From Aridibaculum aurantiacum (lineage in GTDB: Bacteria > Bacteroidota > Bacteroidia > Chitinophagales > Chitinophagaceae), in contig NZ_JAFEWC010000001.1 in the NCBI RefSeq assembly GCF_017355875.1, positions 434,001 through 498,000 of the forward strand: 64,000 nt of DNA, given 5' to 3'. Positions 51,238 through 60,535 of this stretch are shown here, one piece after another. Each line of letters begins with the position of its first letter. Position 1 is the first letter of the stretch. The notes beneath the pieces were generated by a model, which had not been told where the DNA came from, did no database searches, and saw only the letters and a list, made by a program, of their open reading frames with translations. The translations under genes and the position numbers were made by a program.

Positions 51238-53013
51238 ATGTGTAGAATAGCCGGACTTATTAGTAAAAAAGAAAATGTGCAGGAGCGGCTGCTTCGAATG
51301 ACAGGTGCAATGGCTCATGGTGGTCCGGATGATAATGGAATATATTTTGATAACAATCTTCATGTAGCATTAGGGCACAGACGTTTATCTATTATAGATC
51401 TTTCGCCTTTAGGTCATCAGCCTATGGAGGACCCTACTATAGGTTTCCAGATAAGCTTCAATGGCGAAATATATAATTATAAGGAATTACGCGCTGAGCT
51501 TATACAGATGGGATATTCCTTTAAATCCCATTCAGACACAGAAGTTCTTCTAAAAGGGTACCATGCATGGGGGCCAGCTATGCTGCCCAGGTTGAAAGGT
51601 ATGTTTGCTTTTTTGCTTCTTGATAATAATAAAAAGCAACTTTTAGCTGCACGAGATCATGCAGGTATCAAGCCTCTTTATTACGGCACTCACGACGGCG
51701 ATATGTATTTCAGTTCAGAAGTGCGTGGACTGGAAGCGGCAGTGCCAAATTGGAAAGAAGATCCAAACTGGCCTATCAGGTTTCTCACTTTTGGCTTTAT
51801 ACCAGAACCATACAGCACTTTAGAGGGCGTTTTTCATCTGCCGAAGGGCAGTTACATGCTTTATGACCTGGAGGCCGGTTCATATACAATCGAAACTTTT
51901 ATTTCCTTTCCATTTACTTCTGATATAACCAATCTTGATGATGCCGTATCATTAACAAGGTCTGCAGTTCTTGATTCAGTTGAAAGGCACCTGGTTGCCG
52001 ATGTTCCGGTAGGAATTTTTCTTAGCGGAGGTGTAGACTCCAGCATTCTCACTTTTGCATGCCGCAAATACAACAAGGAGCAGATCAAGACACTTTCCAT
52101 TTACTTTGATGACGAAAAATATTCAGAGAAGTATTACCAGGACCTGGTTATTCAAAAAACCGGTGTATCTCATCAATCATTTTTAGTTACTCAACAAGAT
52201 TTTGAAGATAGTTTGCCTGACATTTTCCGAGCCATGGATCAACCATCCATTGATGGCATTAATACTTATTTTATTACCCGCTATGCTCTCCACTATGGTT
52301 TAAAGGTGGTGCTTAGCGGTTTGGGTGCTGATGAACTGTTTGGCGGGTACCAGGCGTTTAACAATAGCCGGTATAGTAAGCTTAAGAAGATGAGGATGGC
52401 AGCTAAAGTAGCTGGAGCCTTTATGGGTAATTATCCTGCAAAGAAGCTCCAGTATATGCGCAATAATGATCCTCTTGAAGAGTACCTTTTCAACAGGGGA
52501 GTCTTTGTTCCGTCAGATGTTGGCCGAATGGTTGATCTGCCAGTTAGTAAAGTGAAAGAAGTTATTTATAATGATACATTAGGCACTTATCAAAACCTGG
52601 ATGCAGGGAATAGGGTAAGCATGTTGGAACAAAATGTATATATGCAAAACATGCTGCTGCGCGACAGCGACATATACAGTATGTGGCACAGCATTGAGTT
52701 GAGGGTGCCTTTCCTTGATGTAGATGTGATAAAGGCTGCACATTCTATTGCACCTTCAGTTAAATTCAATGAACACCAAAAAAAGCATTTGCTTATAAAG
52801 GCATTCCAGCAAGAGTTGCCTGAGGAAGTTTGGAAGCGTCCAAAGATGGGCTTTACCTTTCCATTTGATCAATGGTTTAAAAAATCATCCTATTTACAAC
52901 AGGCAGAGTCTTCGACTCCATCGTTAGAGCCAGCTCGTCGGGAATTTGATGCAGGTAAGTATAACTGGTCGCGCTACTGGGGCCAATTTGTTACTGCTGA
53001 ATTCCAGAAGTAG
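51238..53013 (+). CDS. Asparagine-synthase-like glutamine amidotransferase
   Basis: 591 residues. Class II amidotransferase with nucleophile Cys2 (MCRIAGLI) and AHGGPDD, GHRRLSIIDLS, then the AsnB ATP-pyrophosphatase domain with FLSGGVDSS (about 261-269) and GLGADELFGGY. Within polysaccharide loci such proteins often amidate uronic-acid residues instead of making free asparagine; the setting favours that, but a general AsnB is not excluded. Own promoter probable after the terminator at 51140. Confidence 0.85.
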   Translation: MCRIAGLISKKENVQERLLRMTGAMAHGGPDDNGIYFDNNLHVALGHRRLSIIDLSPLGHQPMEDPTIGFQISFNGEIYNYKELRAELIQMGYSFKSHSDTEVLLKGYHAWGPAMLPRLKGMFAFLLLDNNKKQLLAARDHAGIKPLYYGTHDGDMYFSSEVRGLEAAVPNWKEDPNWPIRFLTFGFIPEPYSTLEGVFHLPKGSYMLYDLEAGSYTIETFISFPFTSDITNLDDAVSLTRSAVLDSVERHLVADVPVGIFLSGGVDSSILTFACRKYNKEQIKTLSIYFDDEKYSEKYYQDLVIQKTGVSHQSFLVTQQDFEDSLPDIFRAMDQPSIDGINTYFITRYALHYGLKVVLSGLGADELFGGYQAFNNSRYSKLKKMRMAAKVAGAFMGNYPAKKLQYMRNNDPLEEYLFNRGVFVPSDVGRMVDLPVSKVKEVIYNDTLGTYQNLDAGNRVSMLEQNVYMQNMLLRDSDIYSMWHSIELRVPFLDVDVIKAAHSIAPSVKFNEHQKKHLLIKAFQQELPEEVWKRPKMGFTFPFDQWFKKSSYLQQAESSTPSLEPARREFDAGKYNWSRYWGQFVTAEFQK

Positions 53014-53039
53014 TCCTAGCGTTTCTACTTTTTACAGAG

Positions 53040-54029
53040 ATGAAAGTTGTTTATTTCCACCGCAGAAACCCCTATAAGTATGTAAGTATTGAGGCTTATT
53101 TTGAAAACGTAAGGCAGCATCTGCCGCCAGGTATTAAGCCTATTGTAGCTGAATCAAAGTATTATAGTAATGGCTTTTTCAAGCGACTGTATAATGTCTT
53201 TGAAGCAGCTTTCAGGCAAGGGGAGGTAAATCATATTACAGGTGATGTTCACTTTCTTGCATTGATGATGCAGAAAAGAAAAACCATTCTAACCATTCAC
53301 GATATTGGATTTTTAGATCACCCTTCTCCACTCGTTCGTAAAGTCCTTGAAATTTTTTGGGTAAAGTGGCCGGTAAAAAGATCAGGAATAGTAACCGCTG
53401 TTAGTGAAACTACACGCCAGGCTATTATAGAAAATACTAAGTGCGACCCAGCGAAAGTGGTGGTGGTGCCTACTTGTATTGGTAATCATTTTACAAGAGT
53501 AAAGAAGCAGTTTAATAAAGAGAAGCCTGTTATCTTACAAATAGGTACGGTGGCCAATAAAAACTGCATTCGTATGGCAAGAGCCTTAGAAGGAATAAAT
53601 TGTAAACTTAGTATTGTAGGACAGCCAGGTGTGGAGTATCTTGATGTTCTAAAGGAATGTAATATTGATTTTTCGGTGTCTTCTCATCTTTCGGATAATG
53701 AAATGTTTGAGAAGTACGTAGAATGTGATCTGCTACTCTTTGCATCTACCCTTGAAGGTTTTGGAATGCCTATTATTGAAGCAAATACAGTAGGTAGGGT
53801 AGTAGTAACGAGCAATATTTCATCCATGCCAGAAGTGGCAAATGATGCTGCTTGTTTAGTAGATCCTTATGATGTAGCTTCAATACGTGAAGGTGTTCTG
53901 AAGGTTATAAACGATGATAGCTTCAGGGAAAGCCTGGTTGAGAAAGGATATAAAAATGCGCTTCGATATAATGTAAAGGTAGTAGCTGAACAATATGTTT
54001 CTTTGTATAAGAAAGTTATTCAGCAGTAA
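53040..54029 (+). CDS. Family 4 glycosyltransferase
   Basis: 329 residues. VVYFHRRNPYKYVSIEAYFE start, HITGDVHFLAL, ILTIHDIGFLDHPSP, AVSETTRQAI and ASTLEGFGMPIIEANTVG (about 233-250): the mannosyltransferase-B-like GT4 group. 26 nt after the amidotransferase gene, probably the same transcript. Confidence 0.9.
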   Translation: MKVVYFHRRNPYKYVSIEAYFENVRQHLPPGIKPIVAESKYYSNGFFKRLYNVFEAAFRQGEVNHITGDVHFLALMMQKRKTILTIHDIGFLDHPSPLVRKVLEIFWVKWPVKRSGIVTAVSETTRQAIIENTKCDPAKVVVVPTCIGNHFTRVKKQFNKEKPVILQIGTVANKNCIRMARALEGINCKLSIVGQPGVEYLDVLKECNIDFSVSSHLSDNEMFEKYVECDLLLFASTLEGFGMPIIEANTVGRVVVTSNISSMPEVANDAACLVDPYDVASIREGVLKVINDDSFRESLVEKGYKNALRYNVKVVAEQYVSLYKKVIQQ

Positions 54030-54092
54030 TAGTATATCAACTGCTTCCTGCTAATAAGATCCAACATCCGTTTTCTGTAAACAGTTAAAGTC

Positions 54093-54953
54093 ATGCTTAT
54101 GAAAACGTGGATCCTTTTGATGTCGTTGTTTTTTTGCTTACATGCTTCAGCCCAGGATAAAGTAGAAAAGGAAGAAAAAGTTCCAATGCCTGTATGGCCT
54201 GCTATGACTTTGGAAAATCCTTCCGGTAGCGGTATGCTGGGAACAATTATTCCTGGTTTCTCTTTTCAAAGTAAAAACAGGTTAGGTAATGTTTTGGATG
54301 GAAATGCTGCAGCATATTTTGGTTTAGGTGATCCGGTGAACTTTTTAGGGGCTGGAGCAACAATCAATACCTACGGGTTTACCCATACTGCCGGCAGAAG
54401 AATAAACATTGGCCATGGTGGCCTTGATCTGCATATAAACACCTTCCTGTTCAAGCAAAAAGTACTTCTTGATGCAGGGATAACCAACCTCGTTACCTGG
54501 GGTGGTGATGAAGCTTTCAGGAACTATGTCACCTTCCAGAAAAGTTTGTATATCAGTGCCAACTATATACATCAAATCAGTTCTGATTCGTATGATGAAC
54601 CTTTTAGTTATGTGGCCATTACTGTAGGTGGAGGAAATGGCTATTACCAGCAGGATAAAGACTATTTACCTGGAGAGCAGGGTAAATTGAATCCATTTTT
54701 AAGTTTAGCAACTCCTATTTTTCATTCCACAAATCTCATAGCCGAATGGACTGGATTTGACATCGCTATTGGCGCATCCAGTTTTCCTTTTGAGTTTCCT
54801 TTAGGATTTAATTTTGAAGTAACAGATATAAAGTATGGTCAGCCTCGCTTCATTCTGGGGTTGTTATACAACTTCCAGTTAAAGAGTGTGGACAAAAACA
54901 CCACCAAGCGTCCAATAGGTACTAAACTGGTGAGACCAACAAGGACTATATAG
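54093..54953 (+). CDS. Outer-membrane protein of unknown family, paralogue A
   Basis: 286 residues with a signal peptide (ends HASAQDK). Not a family I can name. Repeated amphipathic strands suggest a beta barrel. Conserved with the next gene: WPAMTLENPSGSGMLGTI, AYFGLGDPVNFLGAGATIN, GLDLHINTFLFKQKVL, PFLSLATPIFHSTNLIAEWT, EVTDIKYGQPRFILG and the C-terminal RPIGTKLVRPTRT. The last motif lies beyond the last strand and is retained in both copies, so it may be functional. 63 nt after the exopolysaccharide glycosyltransferase. Confidence 0.75.
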   Translation: MLMKTWILLMSLFFCLHASAQDKVEKEEKVPMPVWPAMTLENPSGSGMLGTIIPGFSFQSKNRLGNVLDGNAAAYFGLGDPVNFLGAGATINTYGFTHTAGRRINIGHGGLDLHINTFLFKQKVLLDAGITNLVTWGGDEAFRNYVTFQKSLYISANYIHQISSDSYDEPFSYVAITVGGGNGYYQQDKDYLPGEQGKLNPFLSLATPIFHSTNLIAEWTGFDIAIGASSFPFEFPLGFNFEVTDIKYGQPRFILGLLYNFQLKSVDKNTTKRPIGTKLVRPTRTI

Positions 54954-55187
54954 TATCCTCCATAGAATATATCAATGCAGTGCCTATGAGATGAGCTAGC
55001 CTCAATACTGCAGTTCATCCGCTTTCTCCATCAATATTTTTCAGATATAAATATTCTTATGCAATAGCGAGAGTTTATTATAGTTTTTGTTGCAGTAGTT
55101 GTTTACTCATTGATATGCAGCTATTTCCATGGTTGTAGCATCTTTATTTCGACCCTTATTTTACCTTGGTTTACCCCTAACTAACTT

Positions 55188-56039
55188 ATGAAACTGCTGC
55201 TCCCCCTGCTAGCTTTTGCCATTTCATTCAATTTGTTCGCTCAAGATAGTGCAGGTCAGCAAAACCCAACATCCTCTATTTGGCCCGCTACCTCTATGAA
55301 CAATCCTTCGGGAGGAGGTTCATTGGGAACTTTGATTGTAGGCGCTACCTTTCACGAAAAAACAAGATTAGGAACAAAGATGGATGGGCATGCAGGAGCA
55401 TATCTCGGCCTTGGTGACCCAATAAAATACATAGGTGCAGGAGCAACTGTTAATATTTATGGACTATCCAATTCCAAAGGTGAACCTGAAAATTTAGGTA
55501 GCGGCGGCCTGGATCTTCATATAAACAGGTTTTTCTTCAAACAGAAATTAATGGTGGATGCAGGTGTTCAAAACCTGGTTTTGTGGGGAATACATCCTTC
55601 ATTTATCAACTACATCACCTACCAGCGCAGCTACTATGTTGCTGCTAATTACCTGCTGAAGCTCTCGAAAAAATCATACTCTTCTCCCTTTAGCTATCTA
55701 TCAATATCAGCAGGGGCCGGCAATGGTTTTTATGTTCAGGATGCCAAGCATGATATTACCAGGGGTGGTAAAATGAACCCATTTTTCTCACTAGCTACTC
55801 CCATTCTTCCTTCTACTAATCTTATTGGTGAATGGACAGGCTACGATTATGCTTTCGGCATTTCGACCTTTCCATTTCCTAAAGTCCCTCTTGGGATAAA
55901 TATTGAAGTGACGGACATCAAATACCAGAGACTAAGATACATCTTTGGTATAGCTTACAATCTACAACTGCTTCATAAAGCTAGTACTAGTTCACGACCC
56001 GTAGGAACAAAATTAATAAGACCAGCAAGAACACTATAG
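55188..56039 (+). CDS. Outer-membrane protein of unknown family, paralogue B
   Basis: 283 residues, signal peptide ending FNLFAQD. Tandem paralogue of the previous gene over its whole length (WPATSMNNPSGGGSLGTL, AYLGLGDPIKYIGAGATVN, GLDLHINRFFFKQKLM, PFFSLATPILPSTNLIGEWT, EVTDIKYQRLRYIFG, RPVGTKLIRPART), at about half identity, so the duplication is old. A 234-bp spacer with no gene separates the two. Role unknown; possibly an outer-membrane partner of the polysaccharide. Confidence 0.75.
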   Translation: MKLLLPLLAFAISFNLFAQDSAGQQNPTSSIWPATSMNNPSGGGSLGTLIVGATFHEKTRLGTKMDGHAGAYLGLGDPIKYIGAGATVNIYGLSNSKGEPENLGSGGLDLHINRFFFKQKLMVDAGVQNLVLWGIHPSFINYITYQRSYYVAANYLLKLSKKSYSSPFSYLSISAGAGNGFYVQDAKHDITRGGKMNPFFSLATPILPSTNLIGEWTGYDYAFGISTFPFPKVPLGINIEVTDIKYQRLRYIFGIAYNLQLLHKASTSSRPVGTKLIRPARTL

Positions 56040-56146
56040 CAACTACCTGCTCCATCTTTCTTCTTGCGTTGATACTTCTCTTCCCAATCTTCCCTCTTTA
56101 CTTTCACCTCCTTCCGCTAATTTTGCGCACTGTTTAAAAAGAAATT

Positions 56147-57700
56147 ATGCAACAACACCTGAGTGAGCAGGAGCTGATCCGTAGAGAGAAACTTGCTGAA
56201 CTGCAAAGGCTGGGGATTGATCCGTACCCGGCGCCATTATATCCTGTAAATACTACCTCTGTTTTTATAAAAGAGCATTATAAGGGTGAAGAGAATAAAG
56301 CAGATTTTGCTGATGTATGCCTGGCTGGACGTATTATGAGTGTGCGTGACATGGGTAAGGCTTCATTTGCTGTTTTACAAGATGGTGTAGGAAAGATCCA
56401 GGTGTATATACGCCGCGATGATATTTGCCCTGGCGACGACAAAACAATGTATGACCAGGTTTGGAAGAAACTGGTTGACATGGGAGATATAGTGGGCGTA
56501 AAAGGTTATGTTTTCACAACCAAAATGGGAGAGATATCGGTACATGTAACCGAGTTTACGCTGCTTACTAAATCACTGAAACCACTCCCGGTAGTAAAAG
56601 AAGCAGAAGGACAAACTTTCGACGCTGTTACCGATCCTGAATTTCGCTATCGCCAGCGGTATGCTGATCTGGTAATTAACCCGCACGTAAAAGAGGTATT
56701 TGTAAAGCGCAGCAAGCTGGTTAATTCAATTCGCGAGTTTCTGAATGAACAAGGAGCATTAGAAGTAGATACACCTGTTCTGCAGGCTATTCCGGGTGGT
56801 GCAGCTGCCAGGCCTTTTGTTACACATCACAATGCGCTGGATGTTCCTTTTTACATGCGTATCGCCAACGAGCTATACCTGAAACGCCTGATCGTTGGTG
56901 GCTTCGACTGGGTGTATGAATTCAGTCGCAACTTCCGCAACGAAGGCATGGATAGAACACACAACCCGGAGTTTACAGTACTGGAGTTTTACACGGCGTA
57001 CAAAGACTACGAGTGGATGATGGAAACAACCGAGCAGTTGATGGAGCGCGTTGCCATTGCCGTTAATGGTACTACCAAAGCAATGGTGGGCGATGTGGAG
57101 ATTGATTTCAAAGCACCGTACCGCAGGATCAGCATATACGATGCTATTAAAGAAAATACAGGTATTGACGTAAGCGAAATGGATGAGGCGCAGCTTCGCG
57201 ATGTTTGCCACCAGCTGCACATCCATGTTGAAGCAAGTATGGGCAAGGGCAAACTCATTGATGAGATCTTTGGCGAGAAGTGCGAAGGCAAATACATTCA
57301 GCCAACGTTCATTATCGATTACCCTGTTGAGATGAGTCCCCTTACCAAGAAACACCGCAGCAAACCTGGGCTGGTAGAGCGTTTTGAACTGATGGTAAAT
57401 GGTAAAGAATTAGCAAACGCTTATAGTGAGTTGAACGACCCAATTGAGCAGCGTGAACGTTTTGAAGAGCAGGTGAAACTAATGGAGCGCGGTGATGACG
57501 AAGCAATGTTCATTGACTATGACTTCTTACGTGCTCTAGAATATGGTATGCCGCCAACTAGTGGTATCGGCTTCGGTATCGACAGGTGGTGTATGGTACT
57601 CACCAACCAACCAAGCATTCAAGATGTGTTGCTGTTTCCGCAGATGCGGCCAGAGAAACTGGAAGACCTGGGTGAACAAAAAGAAGAAGAAACAAAATAA
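56147..57700 (+). CDS. lysS: Lysyl-tRNA synthetase, class II
   Basis: 517 residues. OB-fold anticodon-binding domain at about 55-160 (CLAGRIMSVRDMGKASFAVLQD), class II core with motif 2 NFRNEGMDRTHNPEFT (about 264-279) and motif 3 GIGFGIDRWCM (about 475). It charges tRNA-Lys, including the CUU isoacceptor at 12.3 kb. The C-terminal tail is very rich in Glu/Lys. A terminator follows. Confidence 0.95.
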   Translation: MQQHLSEQELIRREKLAELQRLGIDPYPAPLYPVNTTSVFIKEHYKGEENKADFADVCLAGRIMSVRDMGKASFAVLQDGVGKIQVYIRRDDICPGDDKTMYDQVWKKLVDMGDIVGVKGYVFTTKMGEISVHVTEFTLLTKSLKPLPVVKEAEGQTFDAVTDPEFRYRQRYADLVINPHVKEVFVKRSKLVNSIREFLNEQGALEVDTPVLQAIPGGAAARPFVTHHNALDVPFYMRIANELYLKRLIVGGFDWVYEFSRNFRNEGMDRTHNPEFTVLEFYTAYKDYEWMMETTEQLMERVAIAVNGTTKAMVGDVEIDFKAPYRRISIYDAIKENTGIDVSEMDEAQLRDVCHQLHIHVEASMGKGKLIDEIFGEKCEGKYIQPTFIIDYPVEMSPLTKKHRSKPGLVERFELMVNGKELANAYSELNDPIEQRERFEEQVKLMERGDDEAMFIDYDFLRALEYGMPPTSGIGFGIDRWCMVLTNQPSIQDVLLFPQMRPEKLEDLGEQKEEETK

Positions 57701-57703
57701 TAG

Positions 57704-57727
57704 AAGGGGCTGCAAAGCCCCTTTATT
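57704..57727 (+). terminator. Intrinsic terminator after lysS
   Basis: AAGGGGCT-GCAA-AGCCCCTT, then TATT. It reaches into the last codons of the convergent gene at 57723. Confidence 0.8.
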
Positions 57728-58172
57728 GTACCCGCTTGTAGTTGAAGTCAGATGATTTTTCTGTACCTCCAACCAATCCTTCTATACGGGCTGCTATACT
57801 GTCTGTTCCAACAAACTTGTAGATGATCCGCTGCGGGAAGTCATGCATTTTATTCTCAAAGATCCACTTGTTATTGCTTTGACTAATAAGCCTGAAGCTT
57901 ACCGGTTGCTCGTTTTGATCCGGCACACTTACCCTGTACACAAGGTCTTCTTTCTCCTTCATTAGTTGTACTGTCTCCATTATAATCGTATCACTCCCGC
58001 TAATCCTGTAGCTCTTACCAGAGAATTCTTGTGCATTCAGCTTTACCCACTGTTCATAGAGAGCGCCTTTGGAGGTTTCCATTTTCCATGTGCCAACAAG
58101 TTGTTCTAAACCTTTGGATGGCTCTTGTTGCAGTAAGGCAAAATGAAGTAAGAAGAGAAAGATGTTATGCAT
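57723..58172 (-). CDS. DUF6265-type small secreted protein
   Basis: 149 residues from the ATG at 58172 (MHNIFLFLLHFALLQQ), with a short hydrophobic leader; a longer start at 58196 is possible. LEQLVGTWKMETSKGALYEQW and NKWIFENKMHDFPQRIIYKF are the blocks of the DUF6265/lipocalin-like family with the HDFPQRI-Y motif, a small beta barrel of unknown ligand. Convergent with lysS. Confidence 0.72.
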   Translation of the reverse strand: MHNIFLFLLHFALLQQEPSKGLEQLVGTWKMETSKGALYEQWVKLNAQEFSGKSYRISGSDTIIMETVQLMKEKEDLVYRVSVPDQNEQPVSFRLISQSNNKWIFENKMHDFPQRIIYKFVGTDSIAARIEGLVGGTEKSSDFNYKRVQ

Positions 58173-58291
58173 TAGTAATGGTTGACTTGGATACAATATA
58201 AGCCCTACAAACTATTTCGCAGCATAGATGTAGCTTCTTTACCTGTTGCAACTCGCGATGCCTACTTTTGTGGCCGCACAACCTGTGATGC

Positions 58292-59275
58292 ATGCATATA
58301 CTTATAGTTGATCAAAGCACTATTCCTGTAAAAAAATACGGCGGAACTGAAAGAGTGATCTGGAGCCTGGCAAAGGAGCTGGTGCAGATGGGGCACAAGG
58401 TGACCTTCCTGGTGAAAGCGGGCTCGCATTGTGATTTTGCTAAGGTGCTTATTATTGATGAAACAAGGAAGCTGGCTGAGCAGGTGCCGCCTGATGTTGA
58501 TGTGGTTCATCTGAATGTATTGCCCGATGGAGAAATGCCAAAGCCATACATCGTTACTTTTCATGGCAACATCAACCACCAGGCAGATCTTGACCTAAAT
58601 ACTGTTTTTGTTTCACGCAATCATGCGGCTCGTTTTGGCTCTGCCTCTTATGTGCACAACGGCCTTGACTGGAATGAATACCCCAAGCCACTGCTTGATA
58701 ACCCCAGGAGCTATTTTCATTTTTTAGGCGATGCTTCGTGGCGGGTAAAAAATGTCAAAGGAGCAATAGATGTGATTACAAAAACCAAACAAGAGCGGCT
58801 GAAAGTGCTGGGAGGTCATCGCATCAACTTTAGGATGGGCTTCCGCCTCACCCTGTCGCCGCGGGTAAGTTTTGCTGGTATGGTGGGTGGTGCAGAGAAA
58901 ACTAATCTACTTCAAGGCTCTAAAGGTTTAATATTTCCTGTGCGGTGGAATGAGCCGTTTGGGCTGGCAATAACCGAAAGCCTGTACATGGGCTGCCCTA
59001 TATTTGGTACACCTTATGGATCCTTGCCTGAACTGGTTCACAATGACGTTGGATTTCTTTCTAACAACAGTACAGCGTTGGCGCAGGCAGTAGAAGGTGC
59101 TGATGCCTTTAGCAGAAGGCTGTGTCATGAGTACACAGCCGATGTTTTCAACAGTAAAAAAATGGCTGAAGCTTACCTTGAAAAATACCAGGTAGTAATG
59201 AATGGTGGTAAGCTAAACAAAAAGCATCCGCGGCTGCAGCAAGTACAGCAAGAAAAATTTCTTGATTGGAAGTAG
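58292..59275 (+). CDS. Family 4 glycosyltransferase, isolated
   Basis: 327 residues. HILIVDQSTIPVKKYGGTER start, a compact N-lobe, PVRWNEPFGLAITESLYMG (about 216-234) as nucleotide-sugar motif and a basic tail. The beginning and the WNEPFG motif relate it to the EPS gene at 40233. It stands alone between lysS and the SDR gene and its stop codon touches that of the convergent SDR gene. Confidence 0.88.
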   Translation: MHILIVDQSTIPVKKYGGTERVIWSLAKELVQMGHKVTFLVKAGSHCDFAKVLIIDETRKLAEQVPPDVDVVHLNVLPDGEMPKPYIVTFHGNINHQADLDLNTVFVSRNHAARFGSASYVHNGLDWNEYPKPLLDNPRSYFHFLGDASWRVKNVKGAIDVITKTKQERLKVLGGHRINFRMGFRLTLSPRVSFAGMVGGAEKTNLLQGSKGLIFPVRWNEPFGLAITESLYMGCPIFGTPYGSLPELVHNDVGFLSNNSTALAQAVEGADAFSRRLCHEYTADVFNSKKMAEAYLEKYQVVMNGGKLNKKHPRLQQVQQEKFLDWK

Positions 59276-60094
59276 TTACAAGAACAGGTCGGTATACAAA
59301 GTAGCACCGGGAACAACCGCATAATGCTCCAGGTCTGTAATGCCTTCCTGCGCCAATACTTGCTCATCTATAAATGTATTTCCCGTACACTCAGTGGCAG
59401 GTTTTTGCAAAATATAATAAGCAGCATCTGCAATGATTTCAGGCTTTCGGCTCATTTTTATTAATGCATCGCCGCCTAATAGATTTTGTACAGCAGCAGT
59501 GGCAATGGTGGTTTGAGGCCAAAGTGTATTGGCAGCTATATTGTATTTTTTCAATTCACCAGCCAGCCCCAGCGCAATCATGGTCATGTTGTACTTGCTC
59601 ATGGTATACGCAACATGGCTTTTAAACCACTTCATATCCATATTCACGGGAGGCGAGAGGTTGAGAATATGGGCATTGGTGCCTTTCTTCAAATAAGGAA
59701 TACATGCTTTGCTCATAAAGAAAGTGCCGCGGACATTGATGTCGTGCATCAGGTCGAAACGCTTAGGCTCGGTTTGCTCTACAGGTGTAAGCGAAATGGC
59801 TGAAGCATTGTTCACCAGGATATCGATACCTCCAAAAGTGTCTGCTGCTTTTTGTACAGCCTGCTCTACCTGCTCTTCATTTCTTATATCAAGTTGAATA
59901 GGAAAAGCCTTGCCTCCTGCACGTTCTATCTCCTCCGCAGCCGAATAGATGGTGCCGCCGAGTTTTGGGTTCTCTTCTACACTTTTAGCAGCTACAACTA
60001 TATTGGCTCCTTCTGCAGCAAGGCGAAGCGCAATGGCCTTGCCTATTCCGCGGCTGGCGCCTGTAATAAAAACAGTTTTGTTTTGGAAAGACAT
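59276..60094 (-). CDS. Short-chain dehydrogenase, HSDL2-like
   Basis: 272 residues. NAD(P)-binding TGASRGIGKAIALRLA (about 11-26), NNASAI, catalytic Tyr-x3-Lys in VAYTMSKYNMT (about 164-168). SPPVNMDMKWFKSHVA and the C-terminal ECTGNTFIDEQVLAQEG are typical of the HSDL2-type SDR group. The substrate is unknown, possibly an acyl chain. No operon partner. Confidence 0.88.
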   Translation of the reverse strand: MSFQNKTVFITGASRGIGKAIALRLAAEGANIVVAAKSVEENPKLGGTIYSAAEEIERAGGKAFPIQLDIRNEEQVEQAVQKAADTFGGIDILVNNASAISLTPVEQTEPKRFDLMHDINVRGTFFMSKACIPYLKKGTNAHILNLSPPVNMDMKWFKSHVAYTMSKYNMTMIALGLAGELKKYNIAANTLWPQTTIATAAVQNLLGGDALIKMSRKPEIIADAAYYILQKPATECTGNTFIDEQVLAQEGITDLEHYAVVPGATLYTDLFL

Positions 60095-60162
60095 ATTGTT
60101 GCTTTGAACATGTAATATAACCCGTTACTACAGGTGCTGAACAATTTGTTTCAACACATCTC

Positions 60163-60531
60163 TTACAACTGGTTGGTTGATTTAGGATCCAGTATCACCG
60201 TATACTCATTCTCATCAAAGCCAATTAGCAAGTCATTGTTTTTTTCTACTACTGGTCTTTTTATCATAGAAGGATTGGCAGCCATTACAGTTAGTGCAGC
60301 CTTTTCACTTGTCACTTTTTCCTGCTCTTCAGGTGACAGCTTCCTCCAGGTCGTACCTTTTTTGTTCAGCACTTTCTCCCAGCCAAACCGGTCACTCCAT
60401 TCTTTCAATTTCTTTTTATCTATACCCACCTTCTTGTAATCATGAAATTCAAATTCTATATCATGCTGCTTCAACCAATCAAGCGCTTTTTTTACTGAAC
60501 TGCAATTGGGGATGCCGTATACCTTCACCAT
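60163..60531 (-). CDS. ArsC/Spx-family protein (YffB-like)
   Basis: 122 residues. The thioredoxin-fold beginning VYGIPNCSSVKKAL has one cysteine (Cys10) followed by SSV; the resolving CxxC cysteine of Spx is absent, as in YffB-type ArsC-like proteins. RFGWEKVLNKKGTTWRKL and NPSMIKRPVV are conserved. Likely a glutathione- or thiol-dependent reductase of unknown substrate. 4 nt from gmk, hence probably in one operon with it. Confidence 0.85.
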   Translation of the reverse strand: MVKVYGIPNCSSVKKALDWLKQHDIEFEFHDYKKVGIDKKKLKEWSDRFGWEKVLNKKGTTWRKLSPEEQEKVTSEKAALTVMAANPSMIKRPVVEKNNDLLIGFDENEYTVILDPKSTNQL

Positions 60532-60535
60532 GTGC

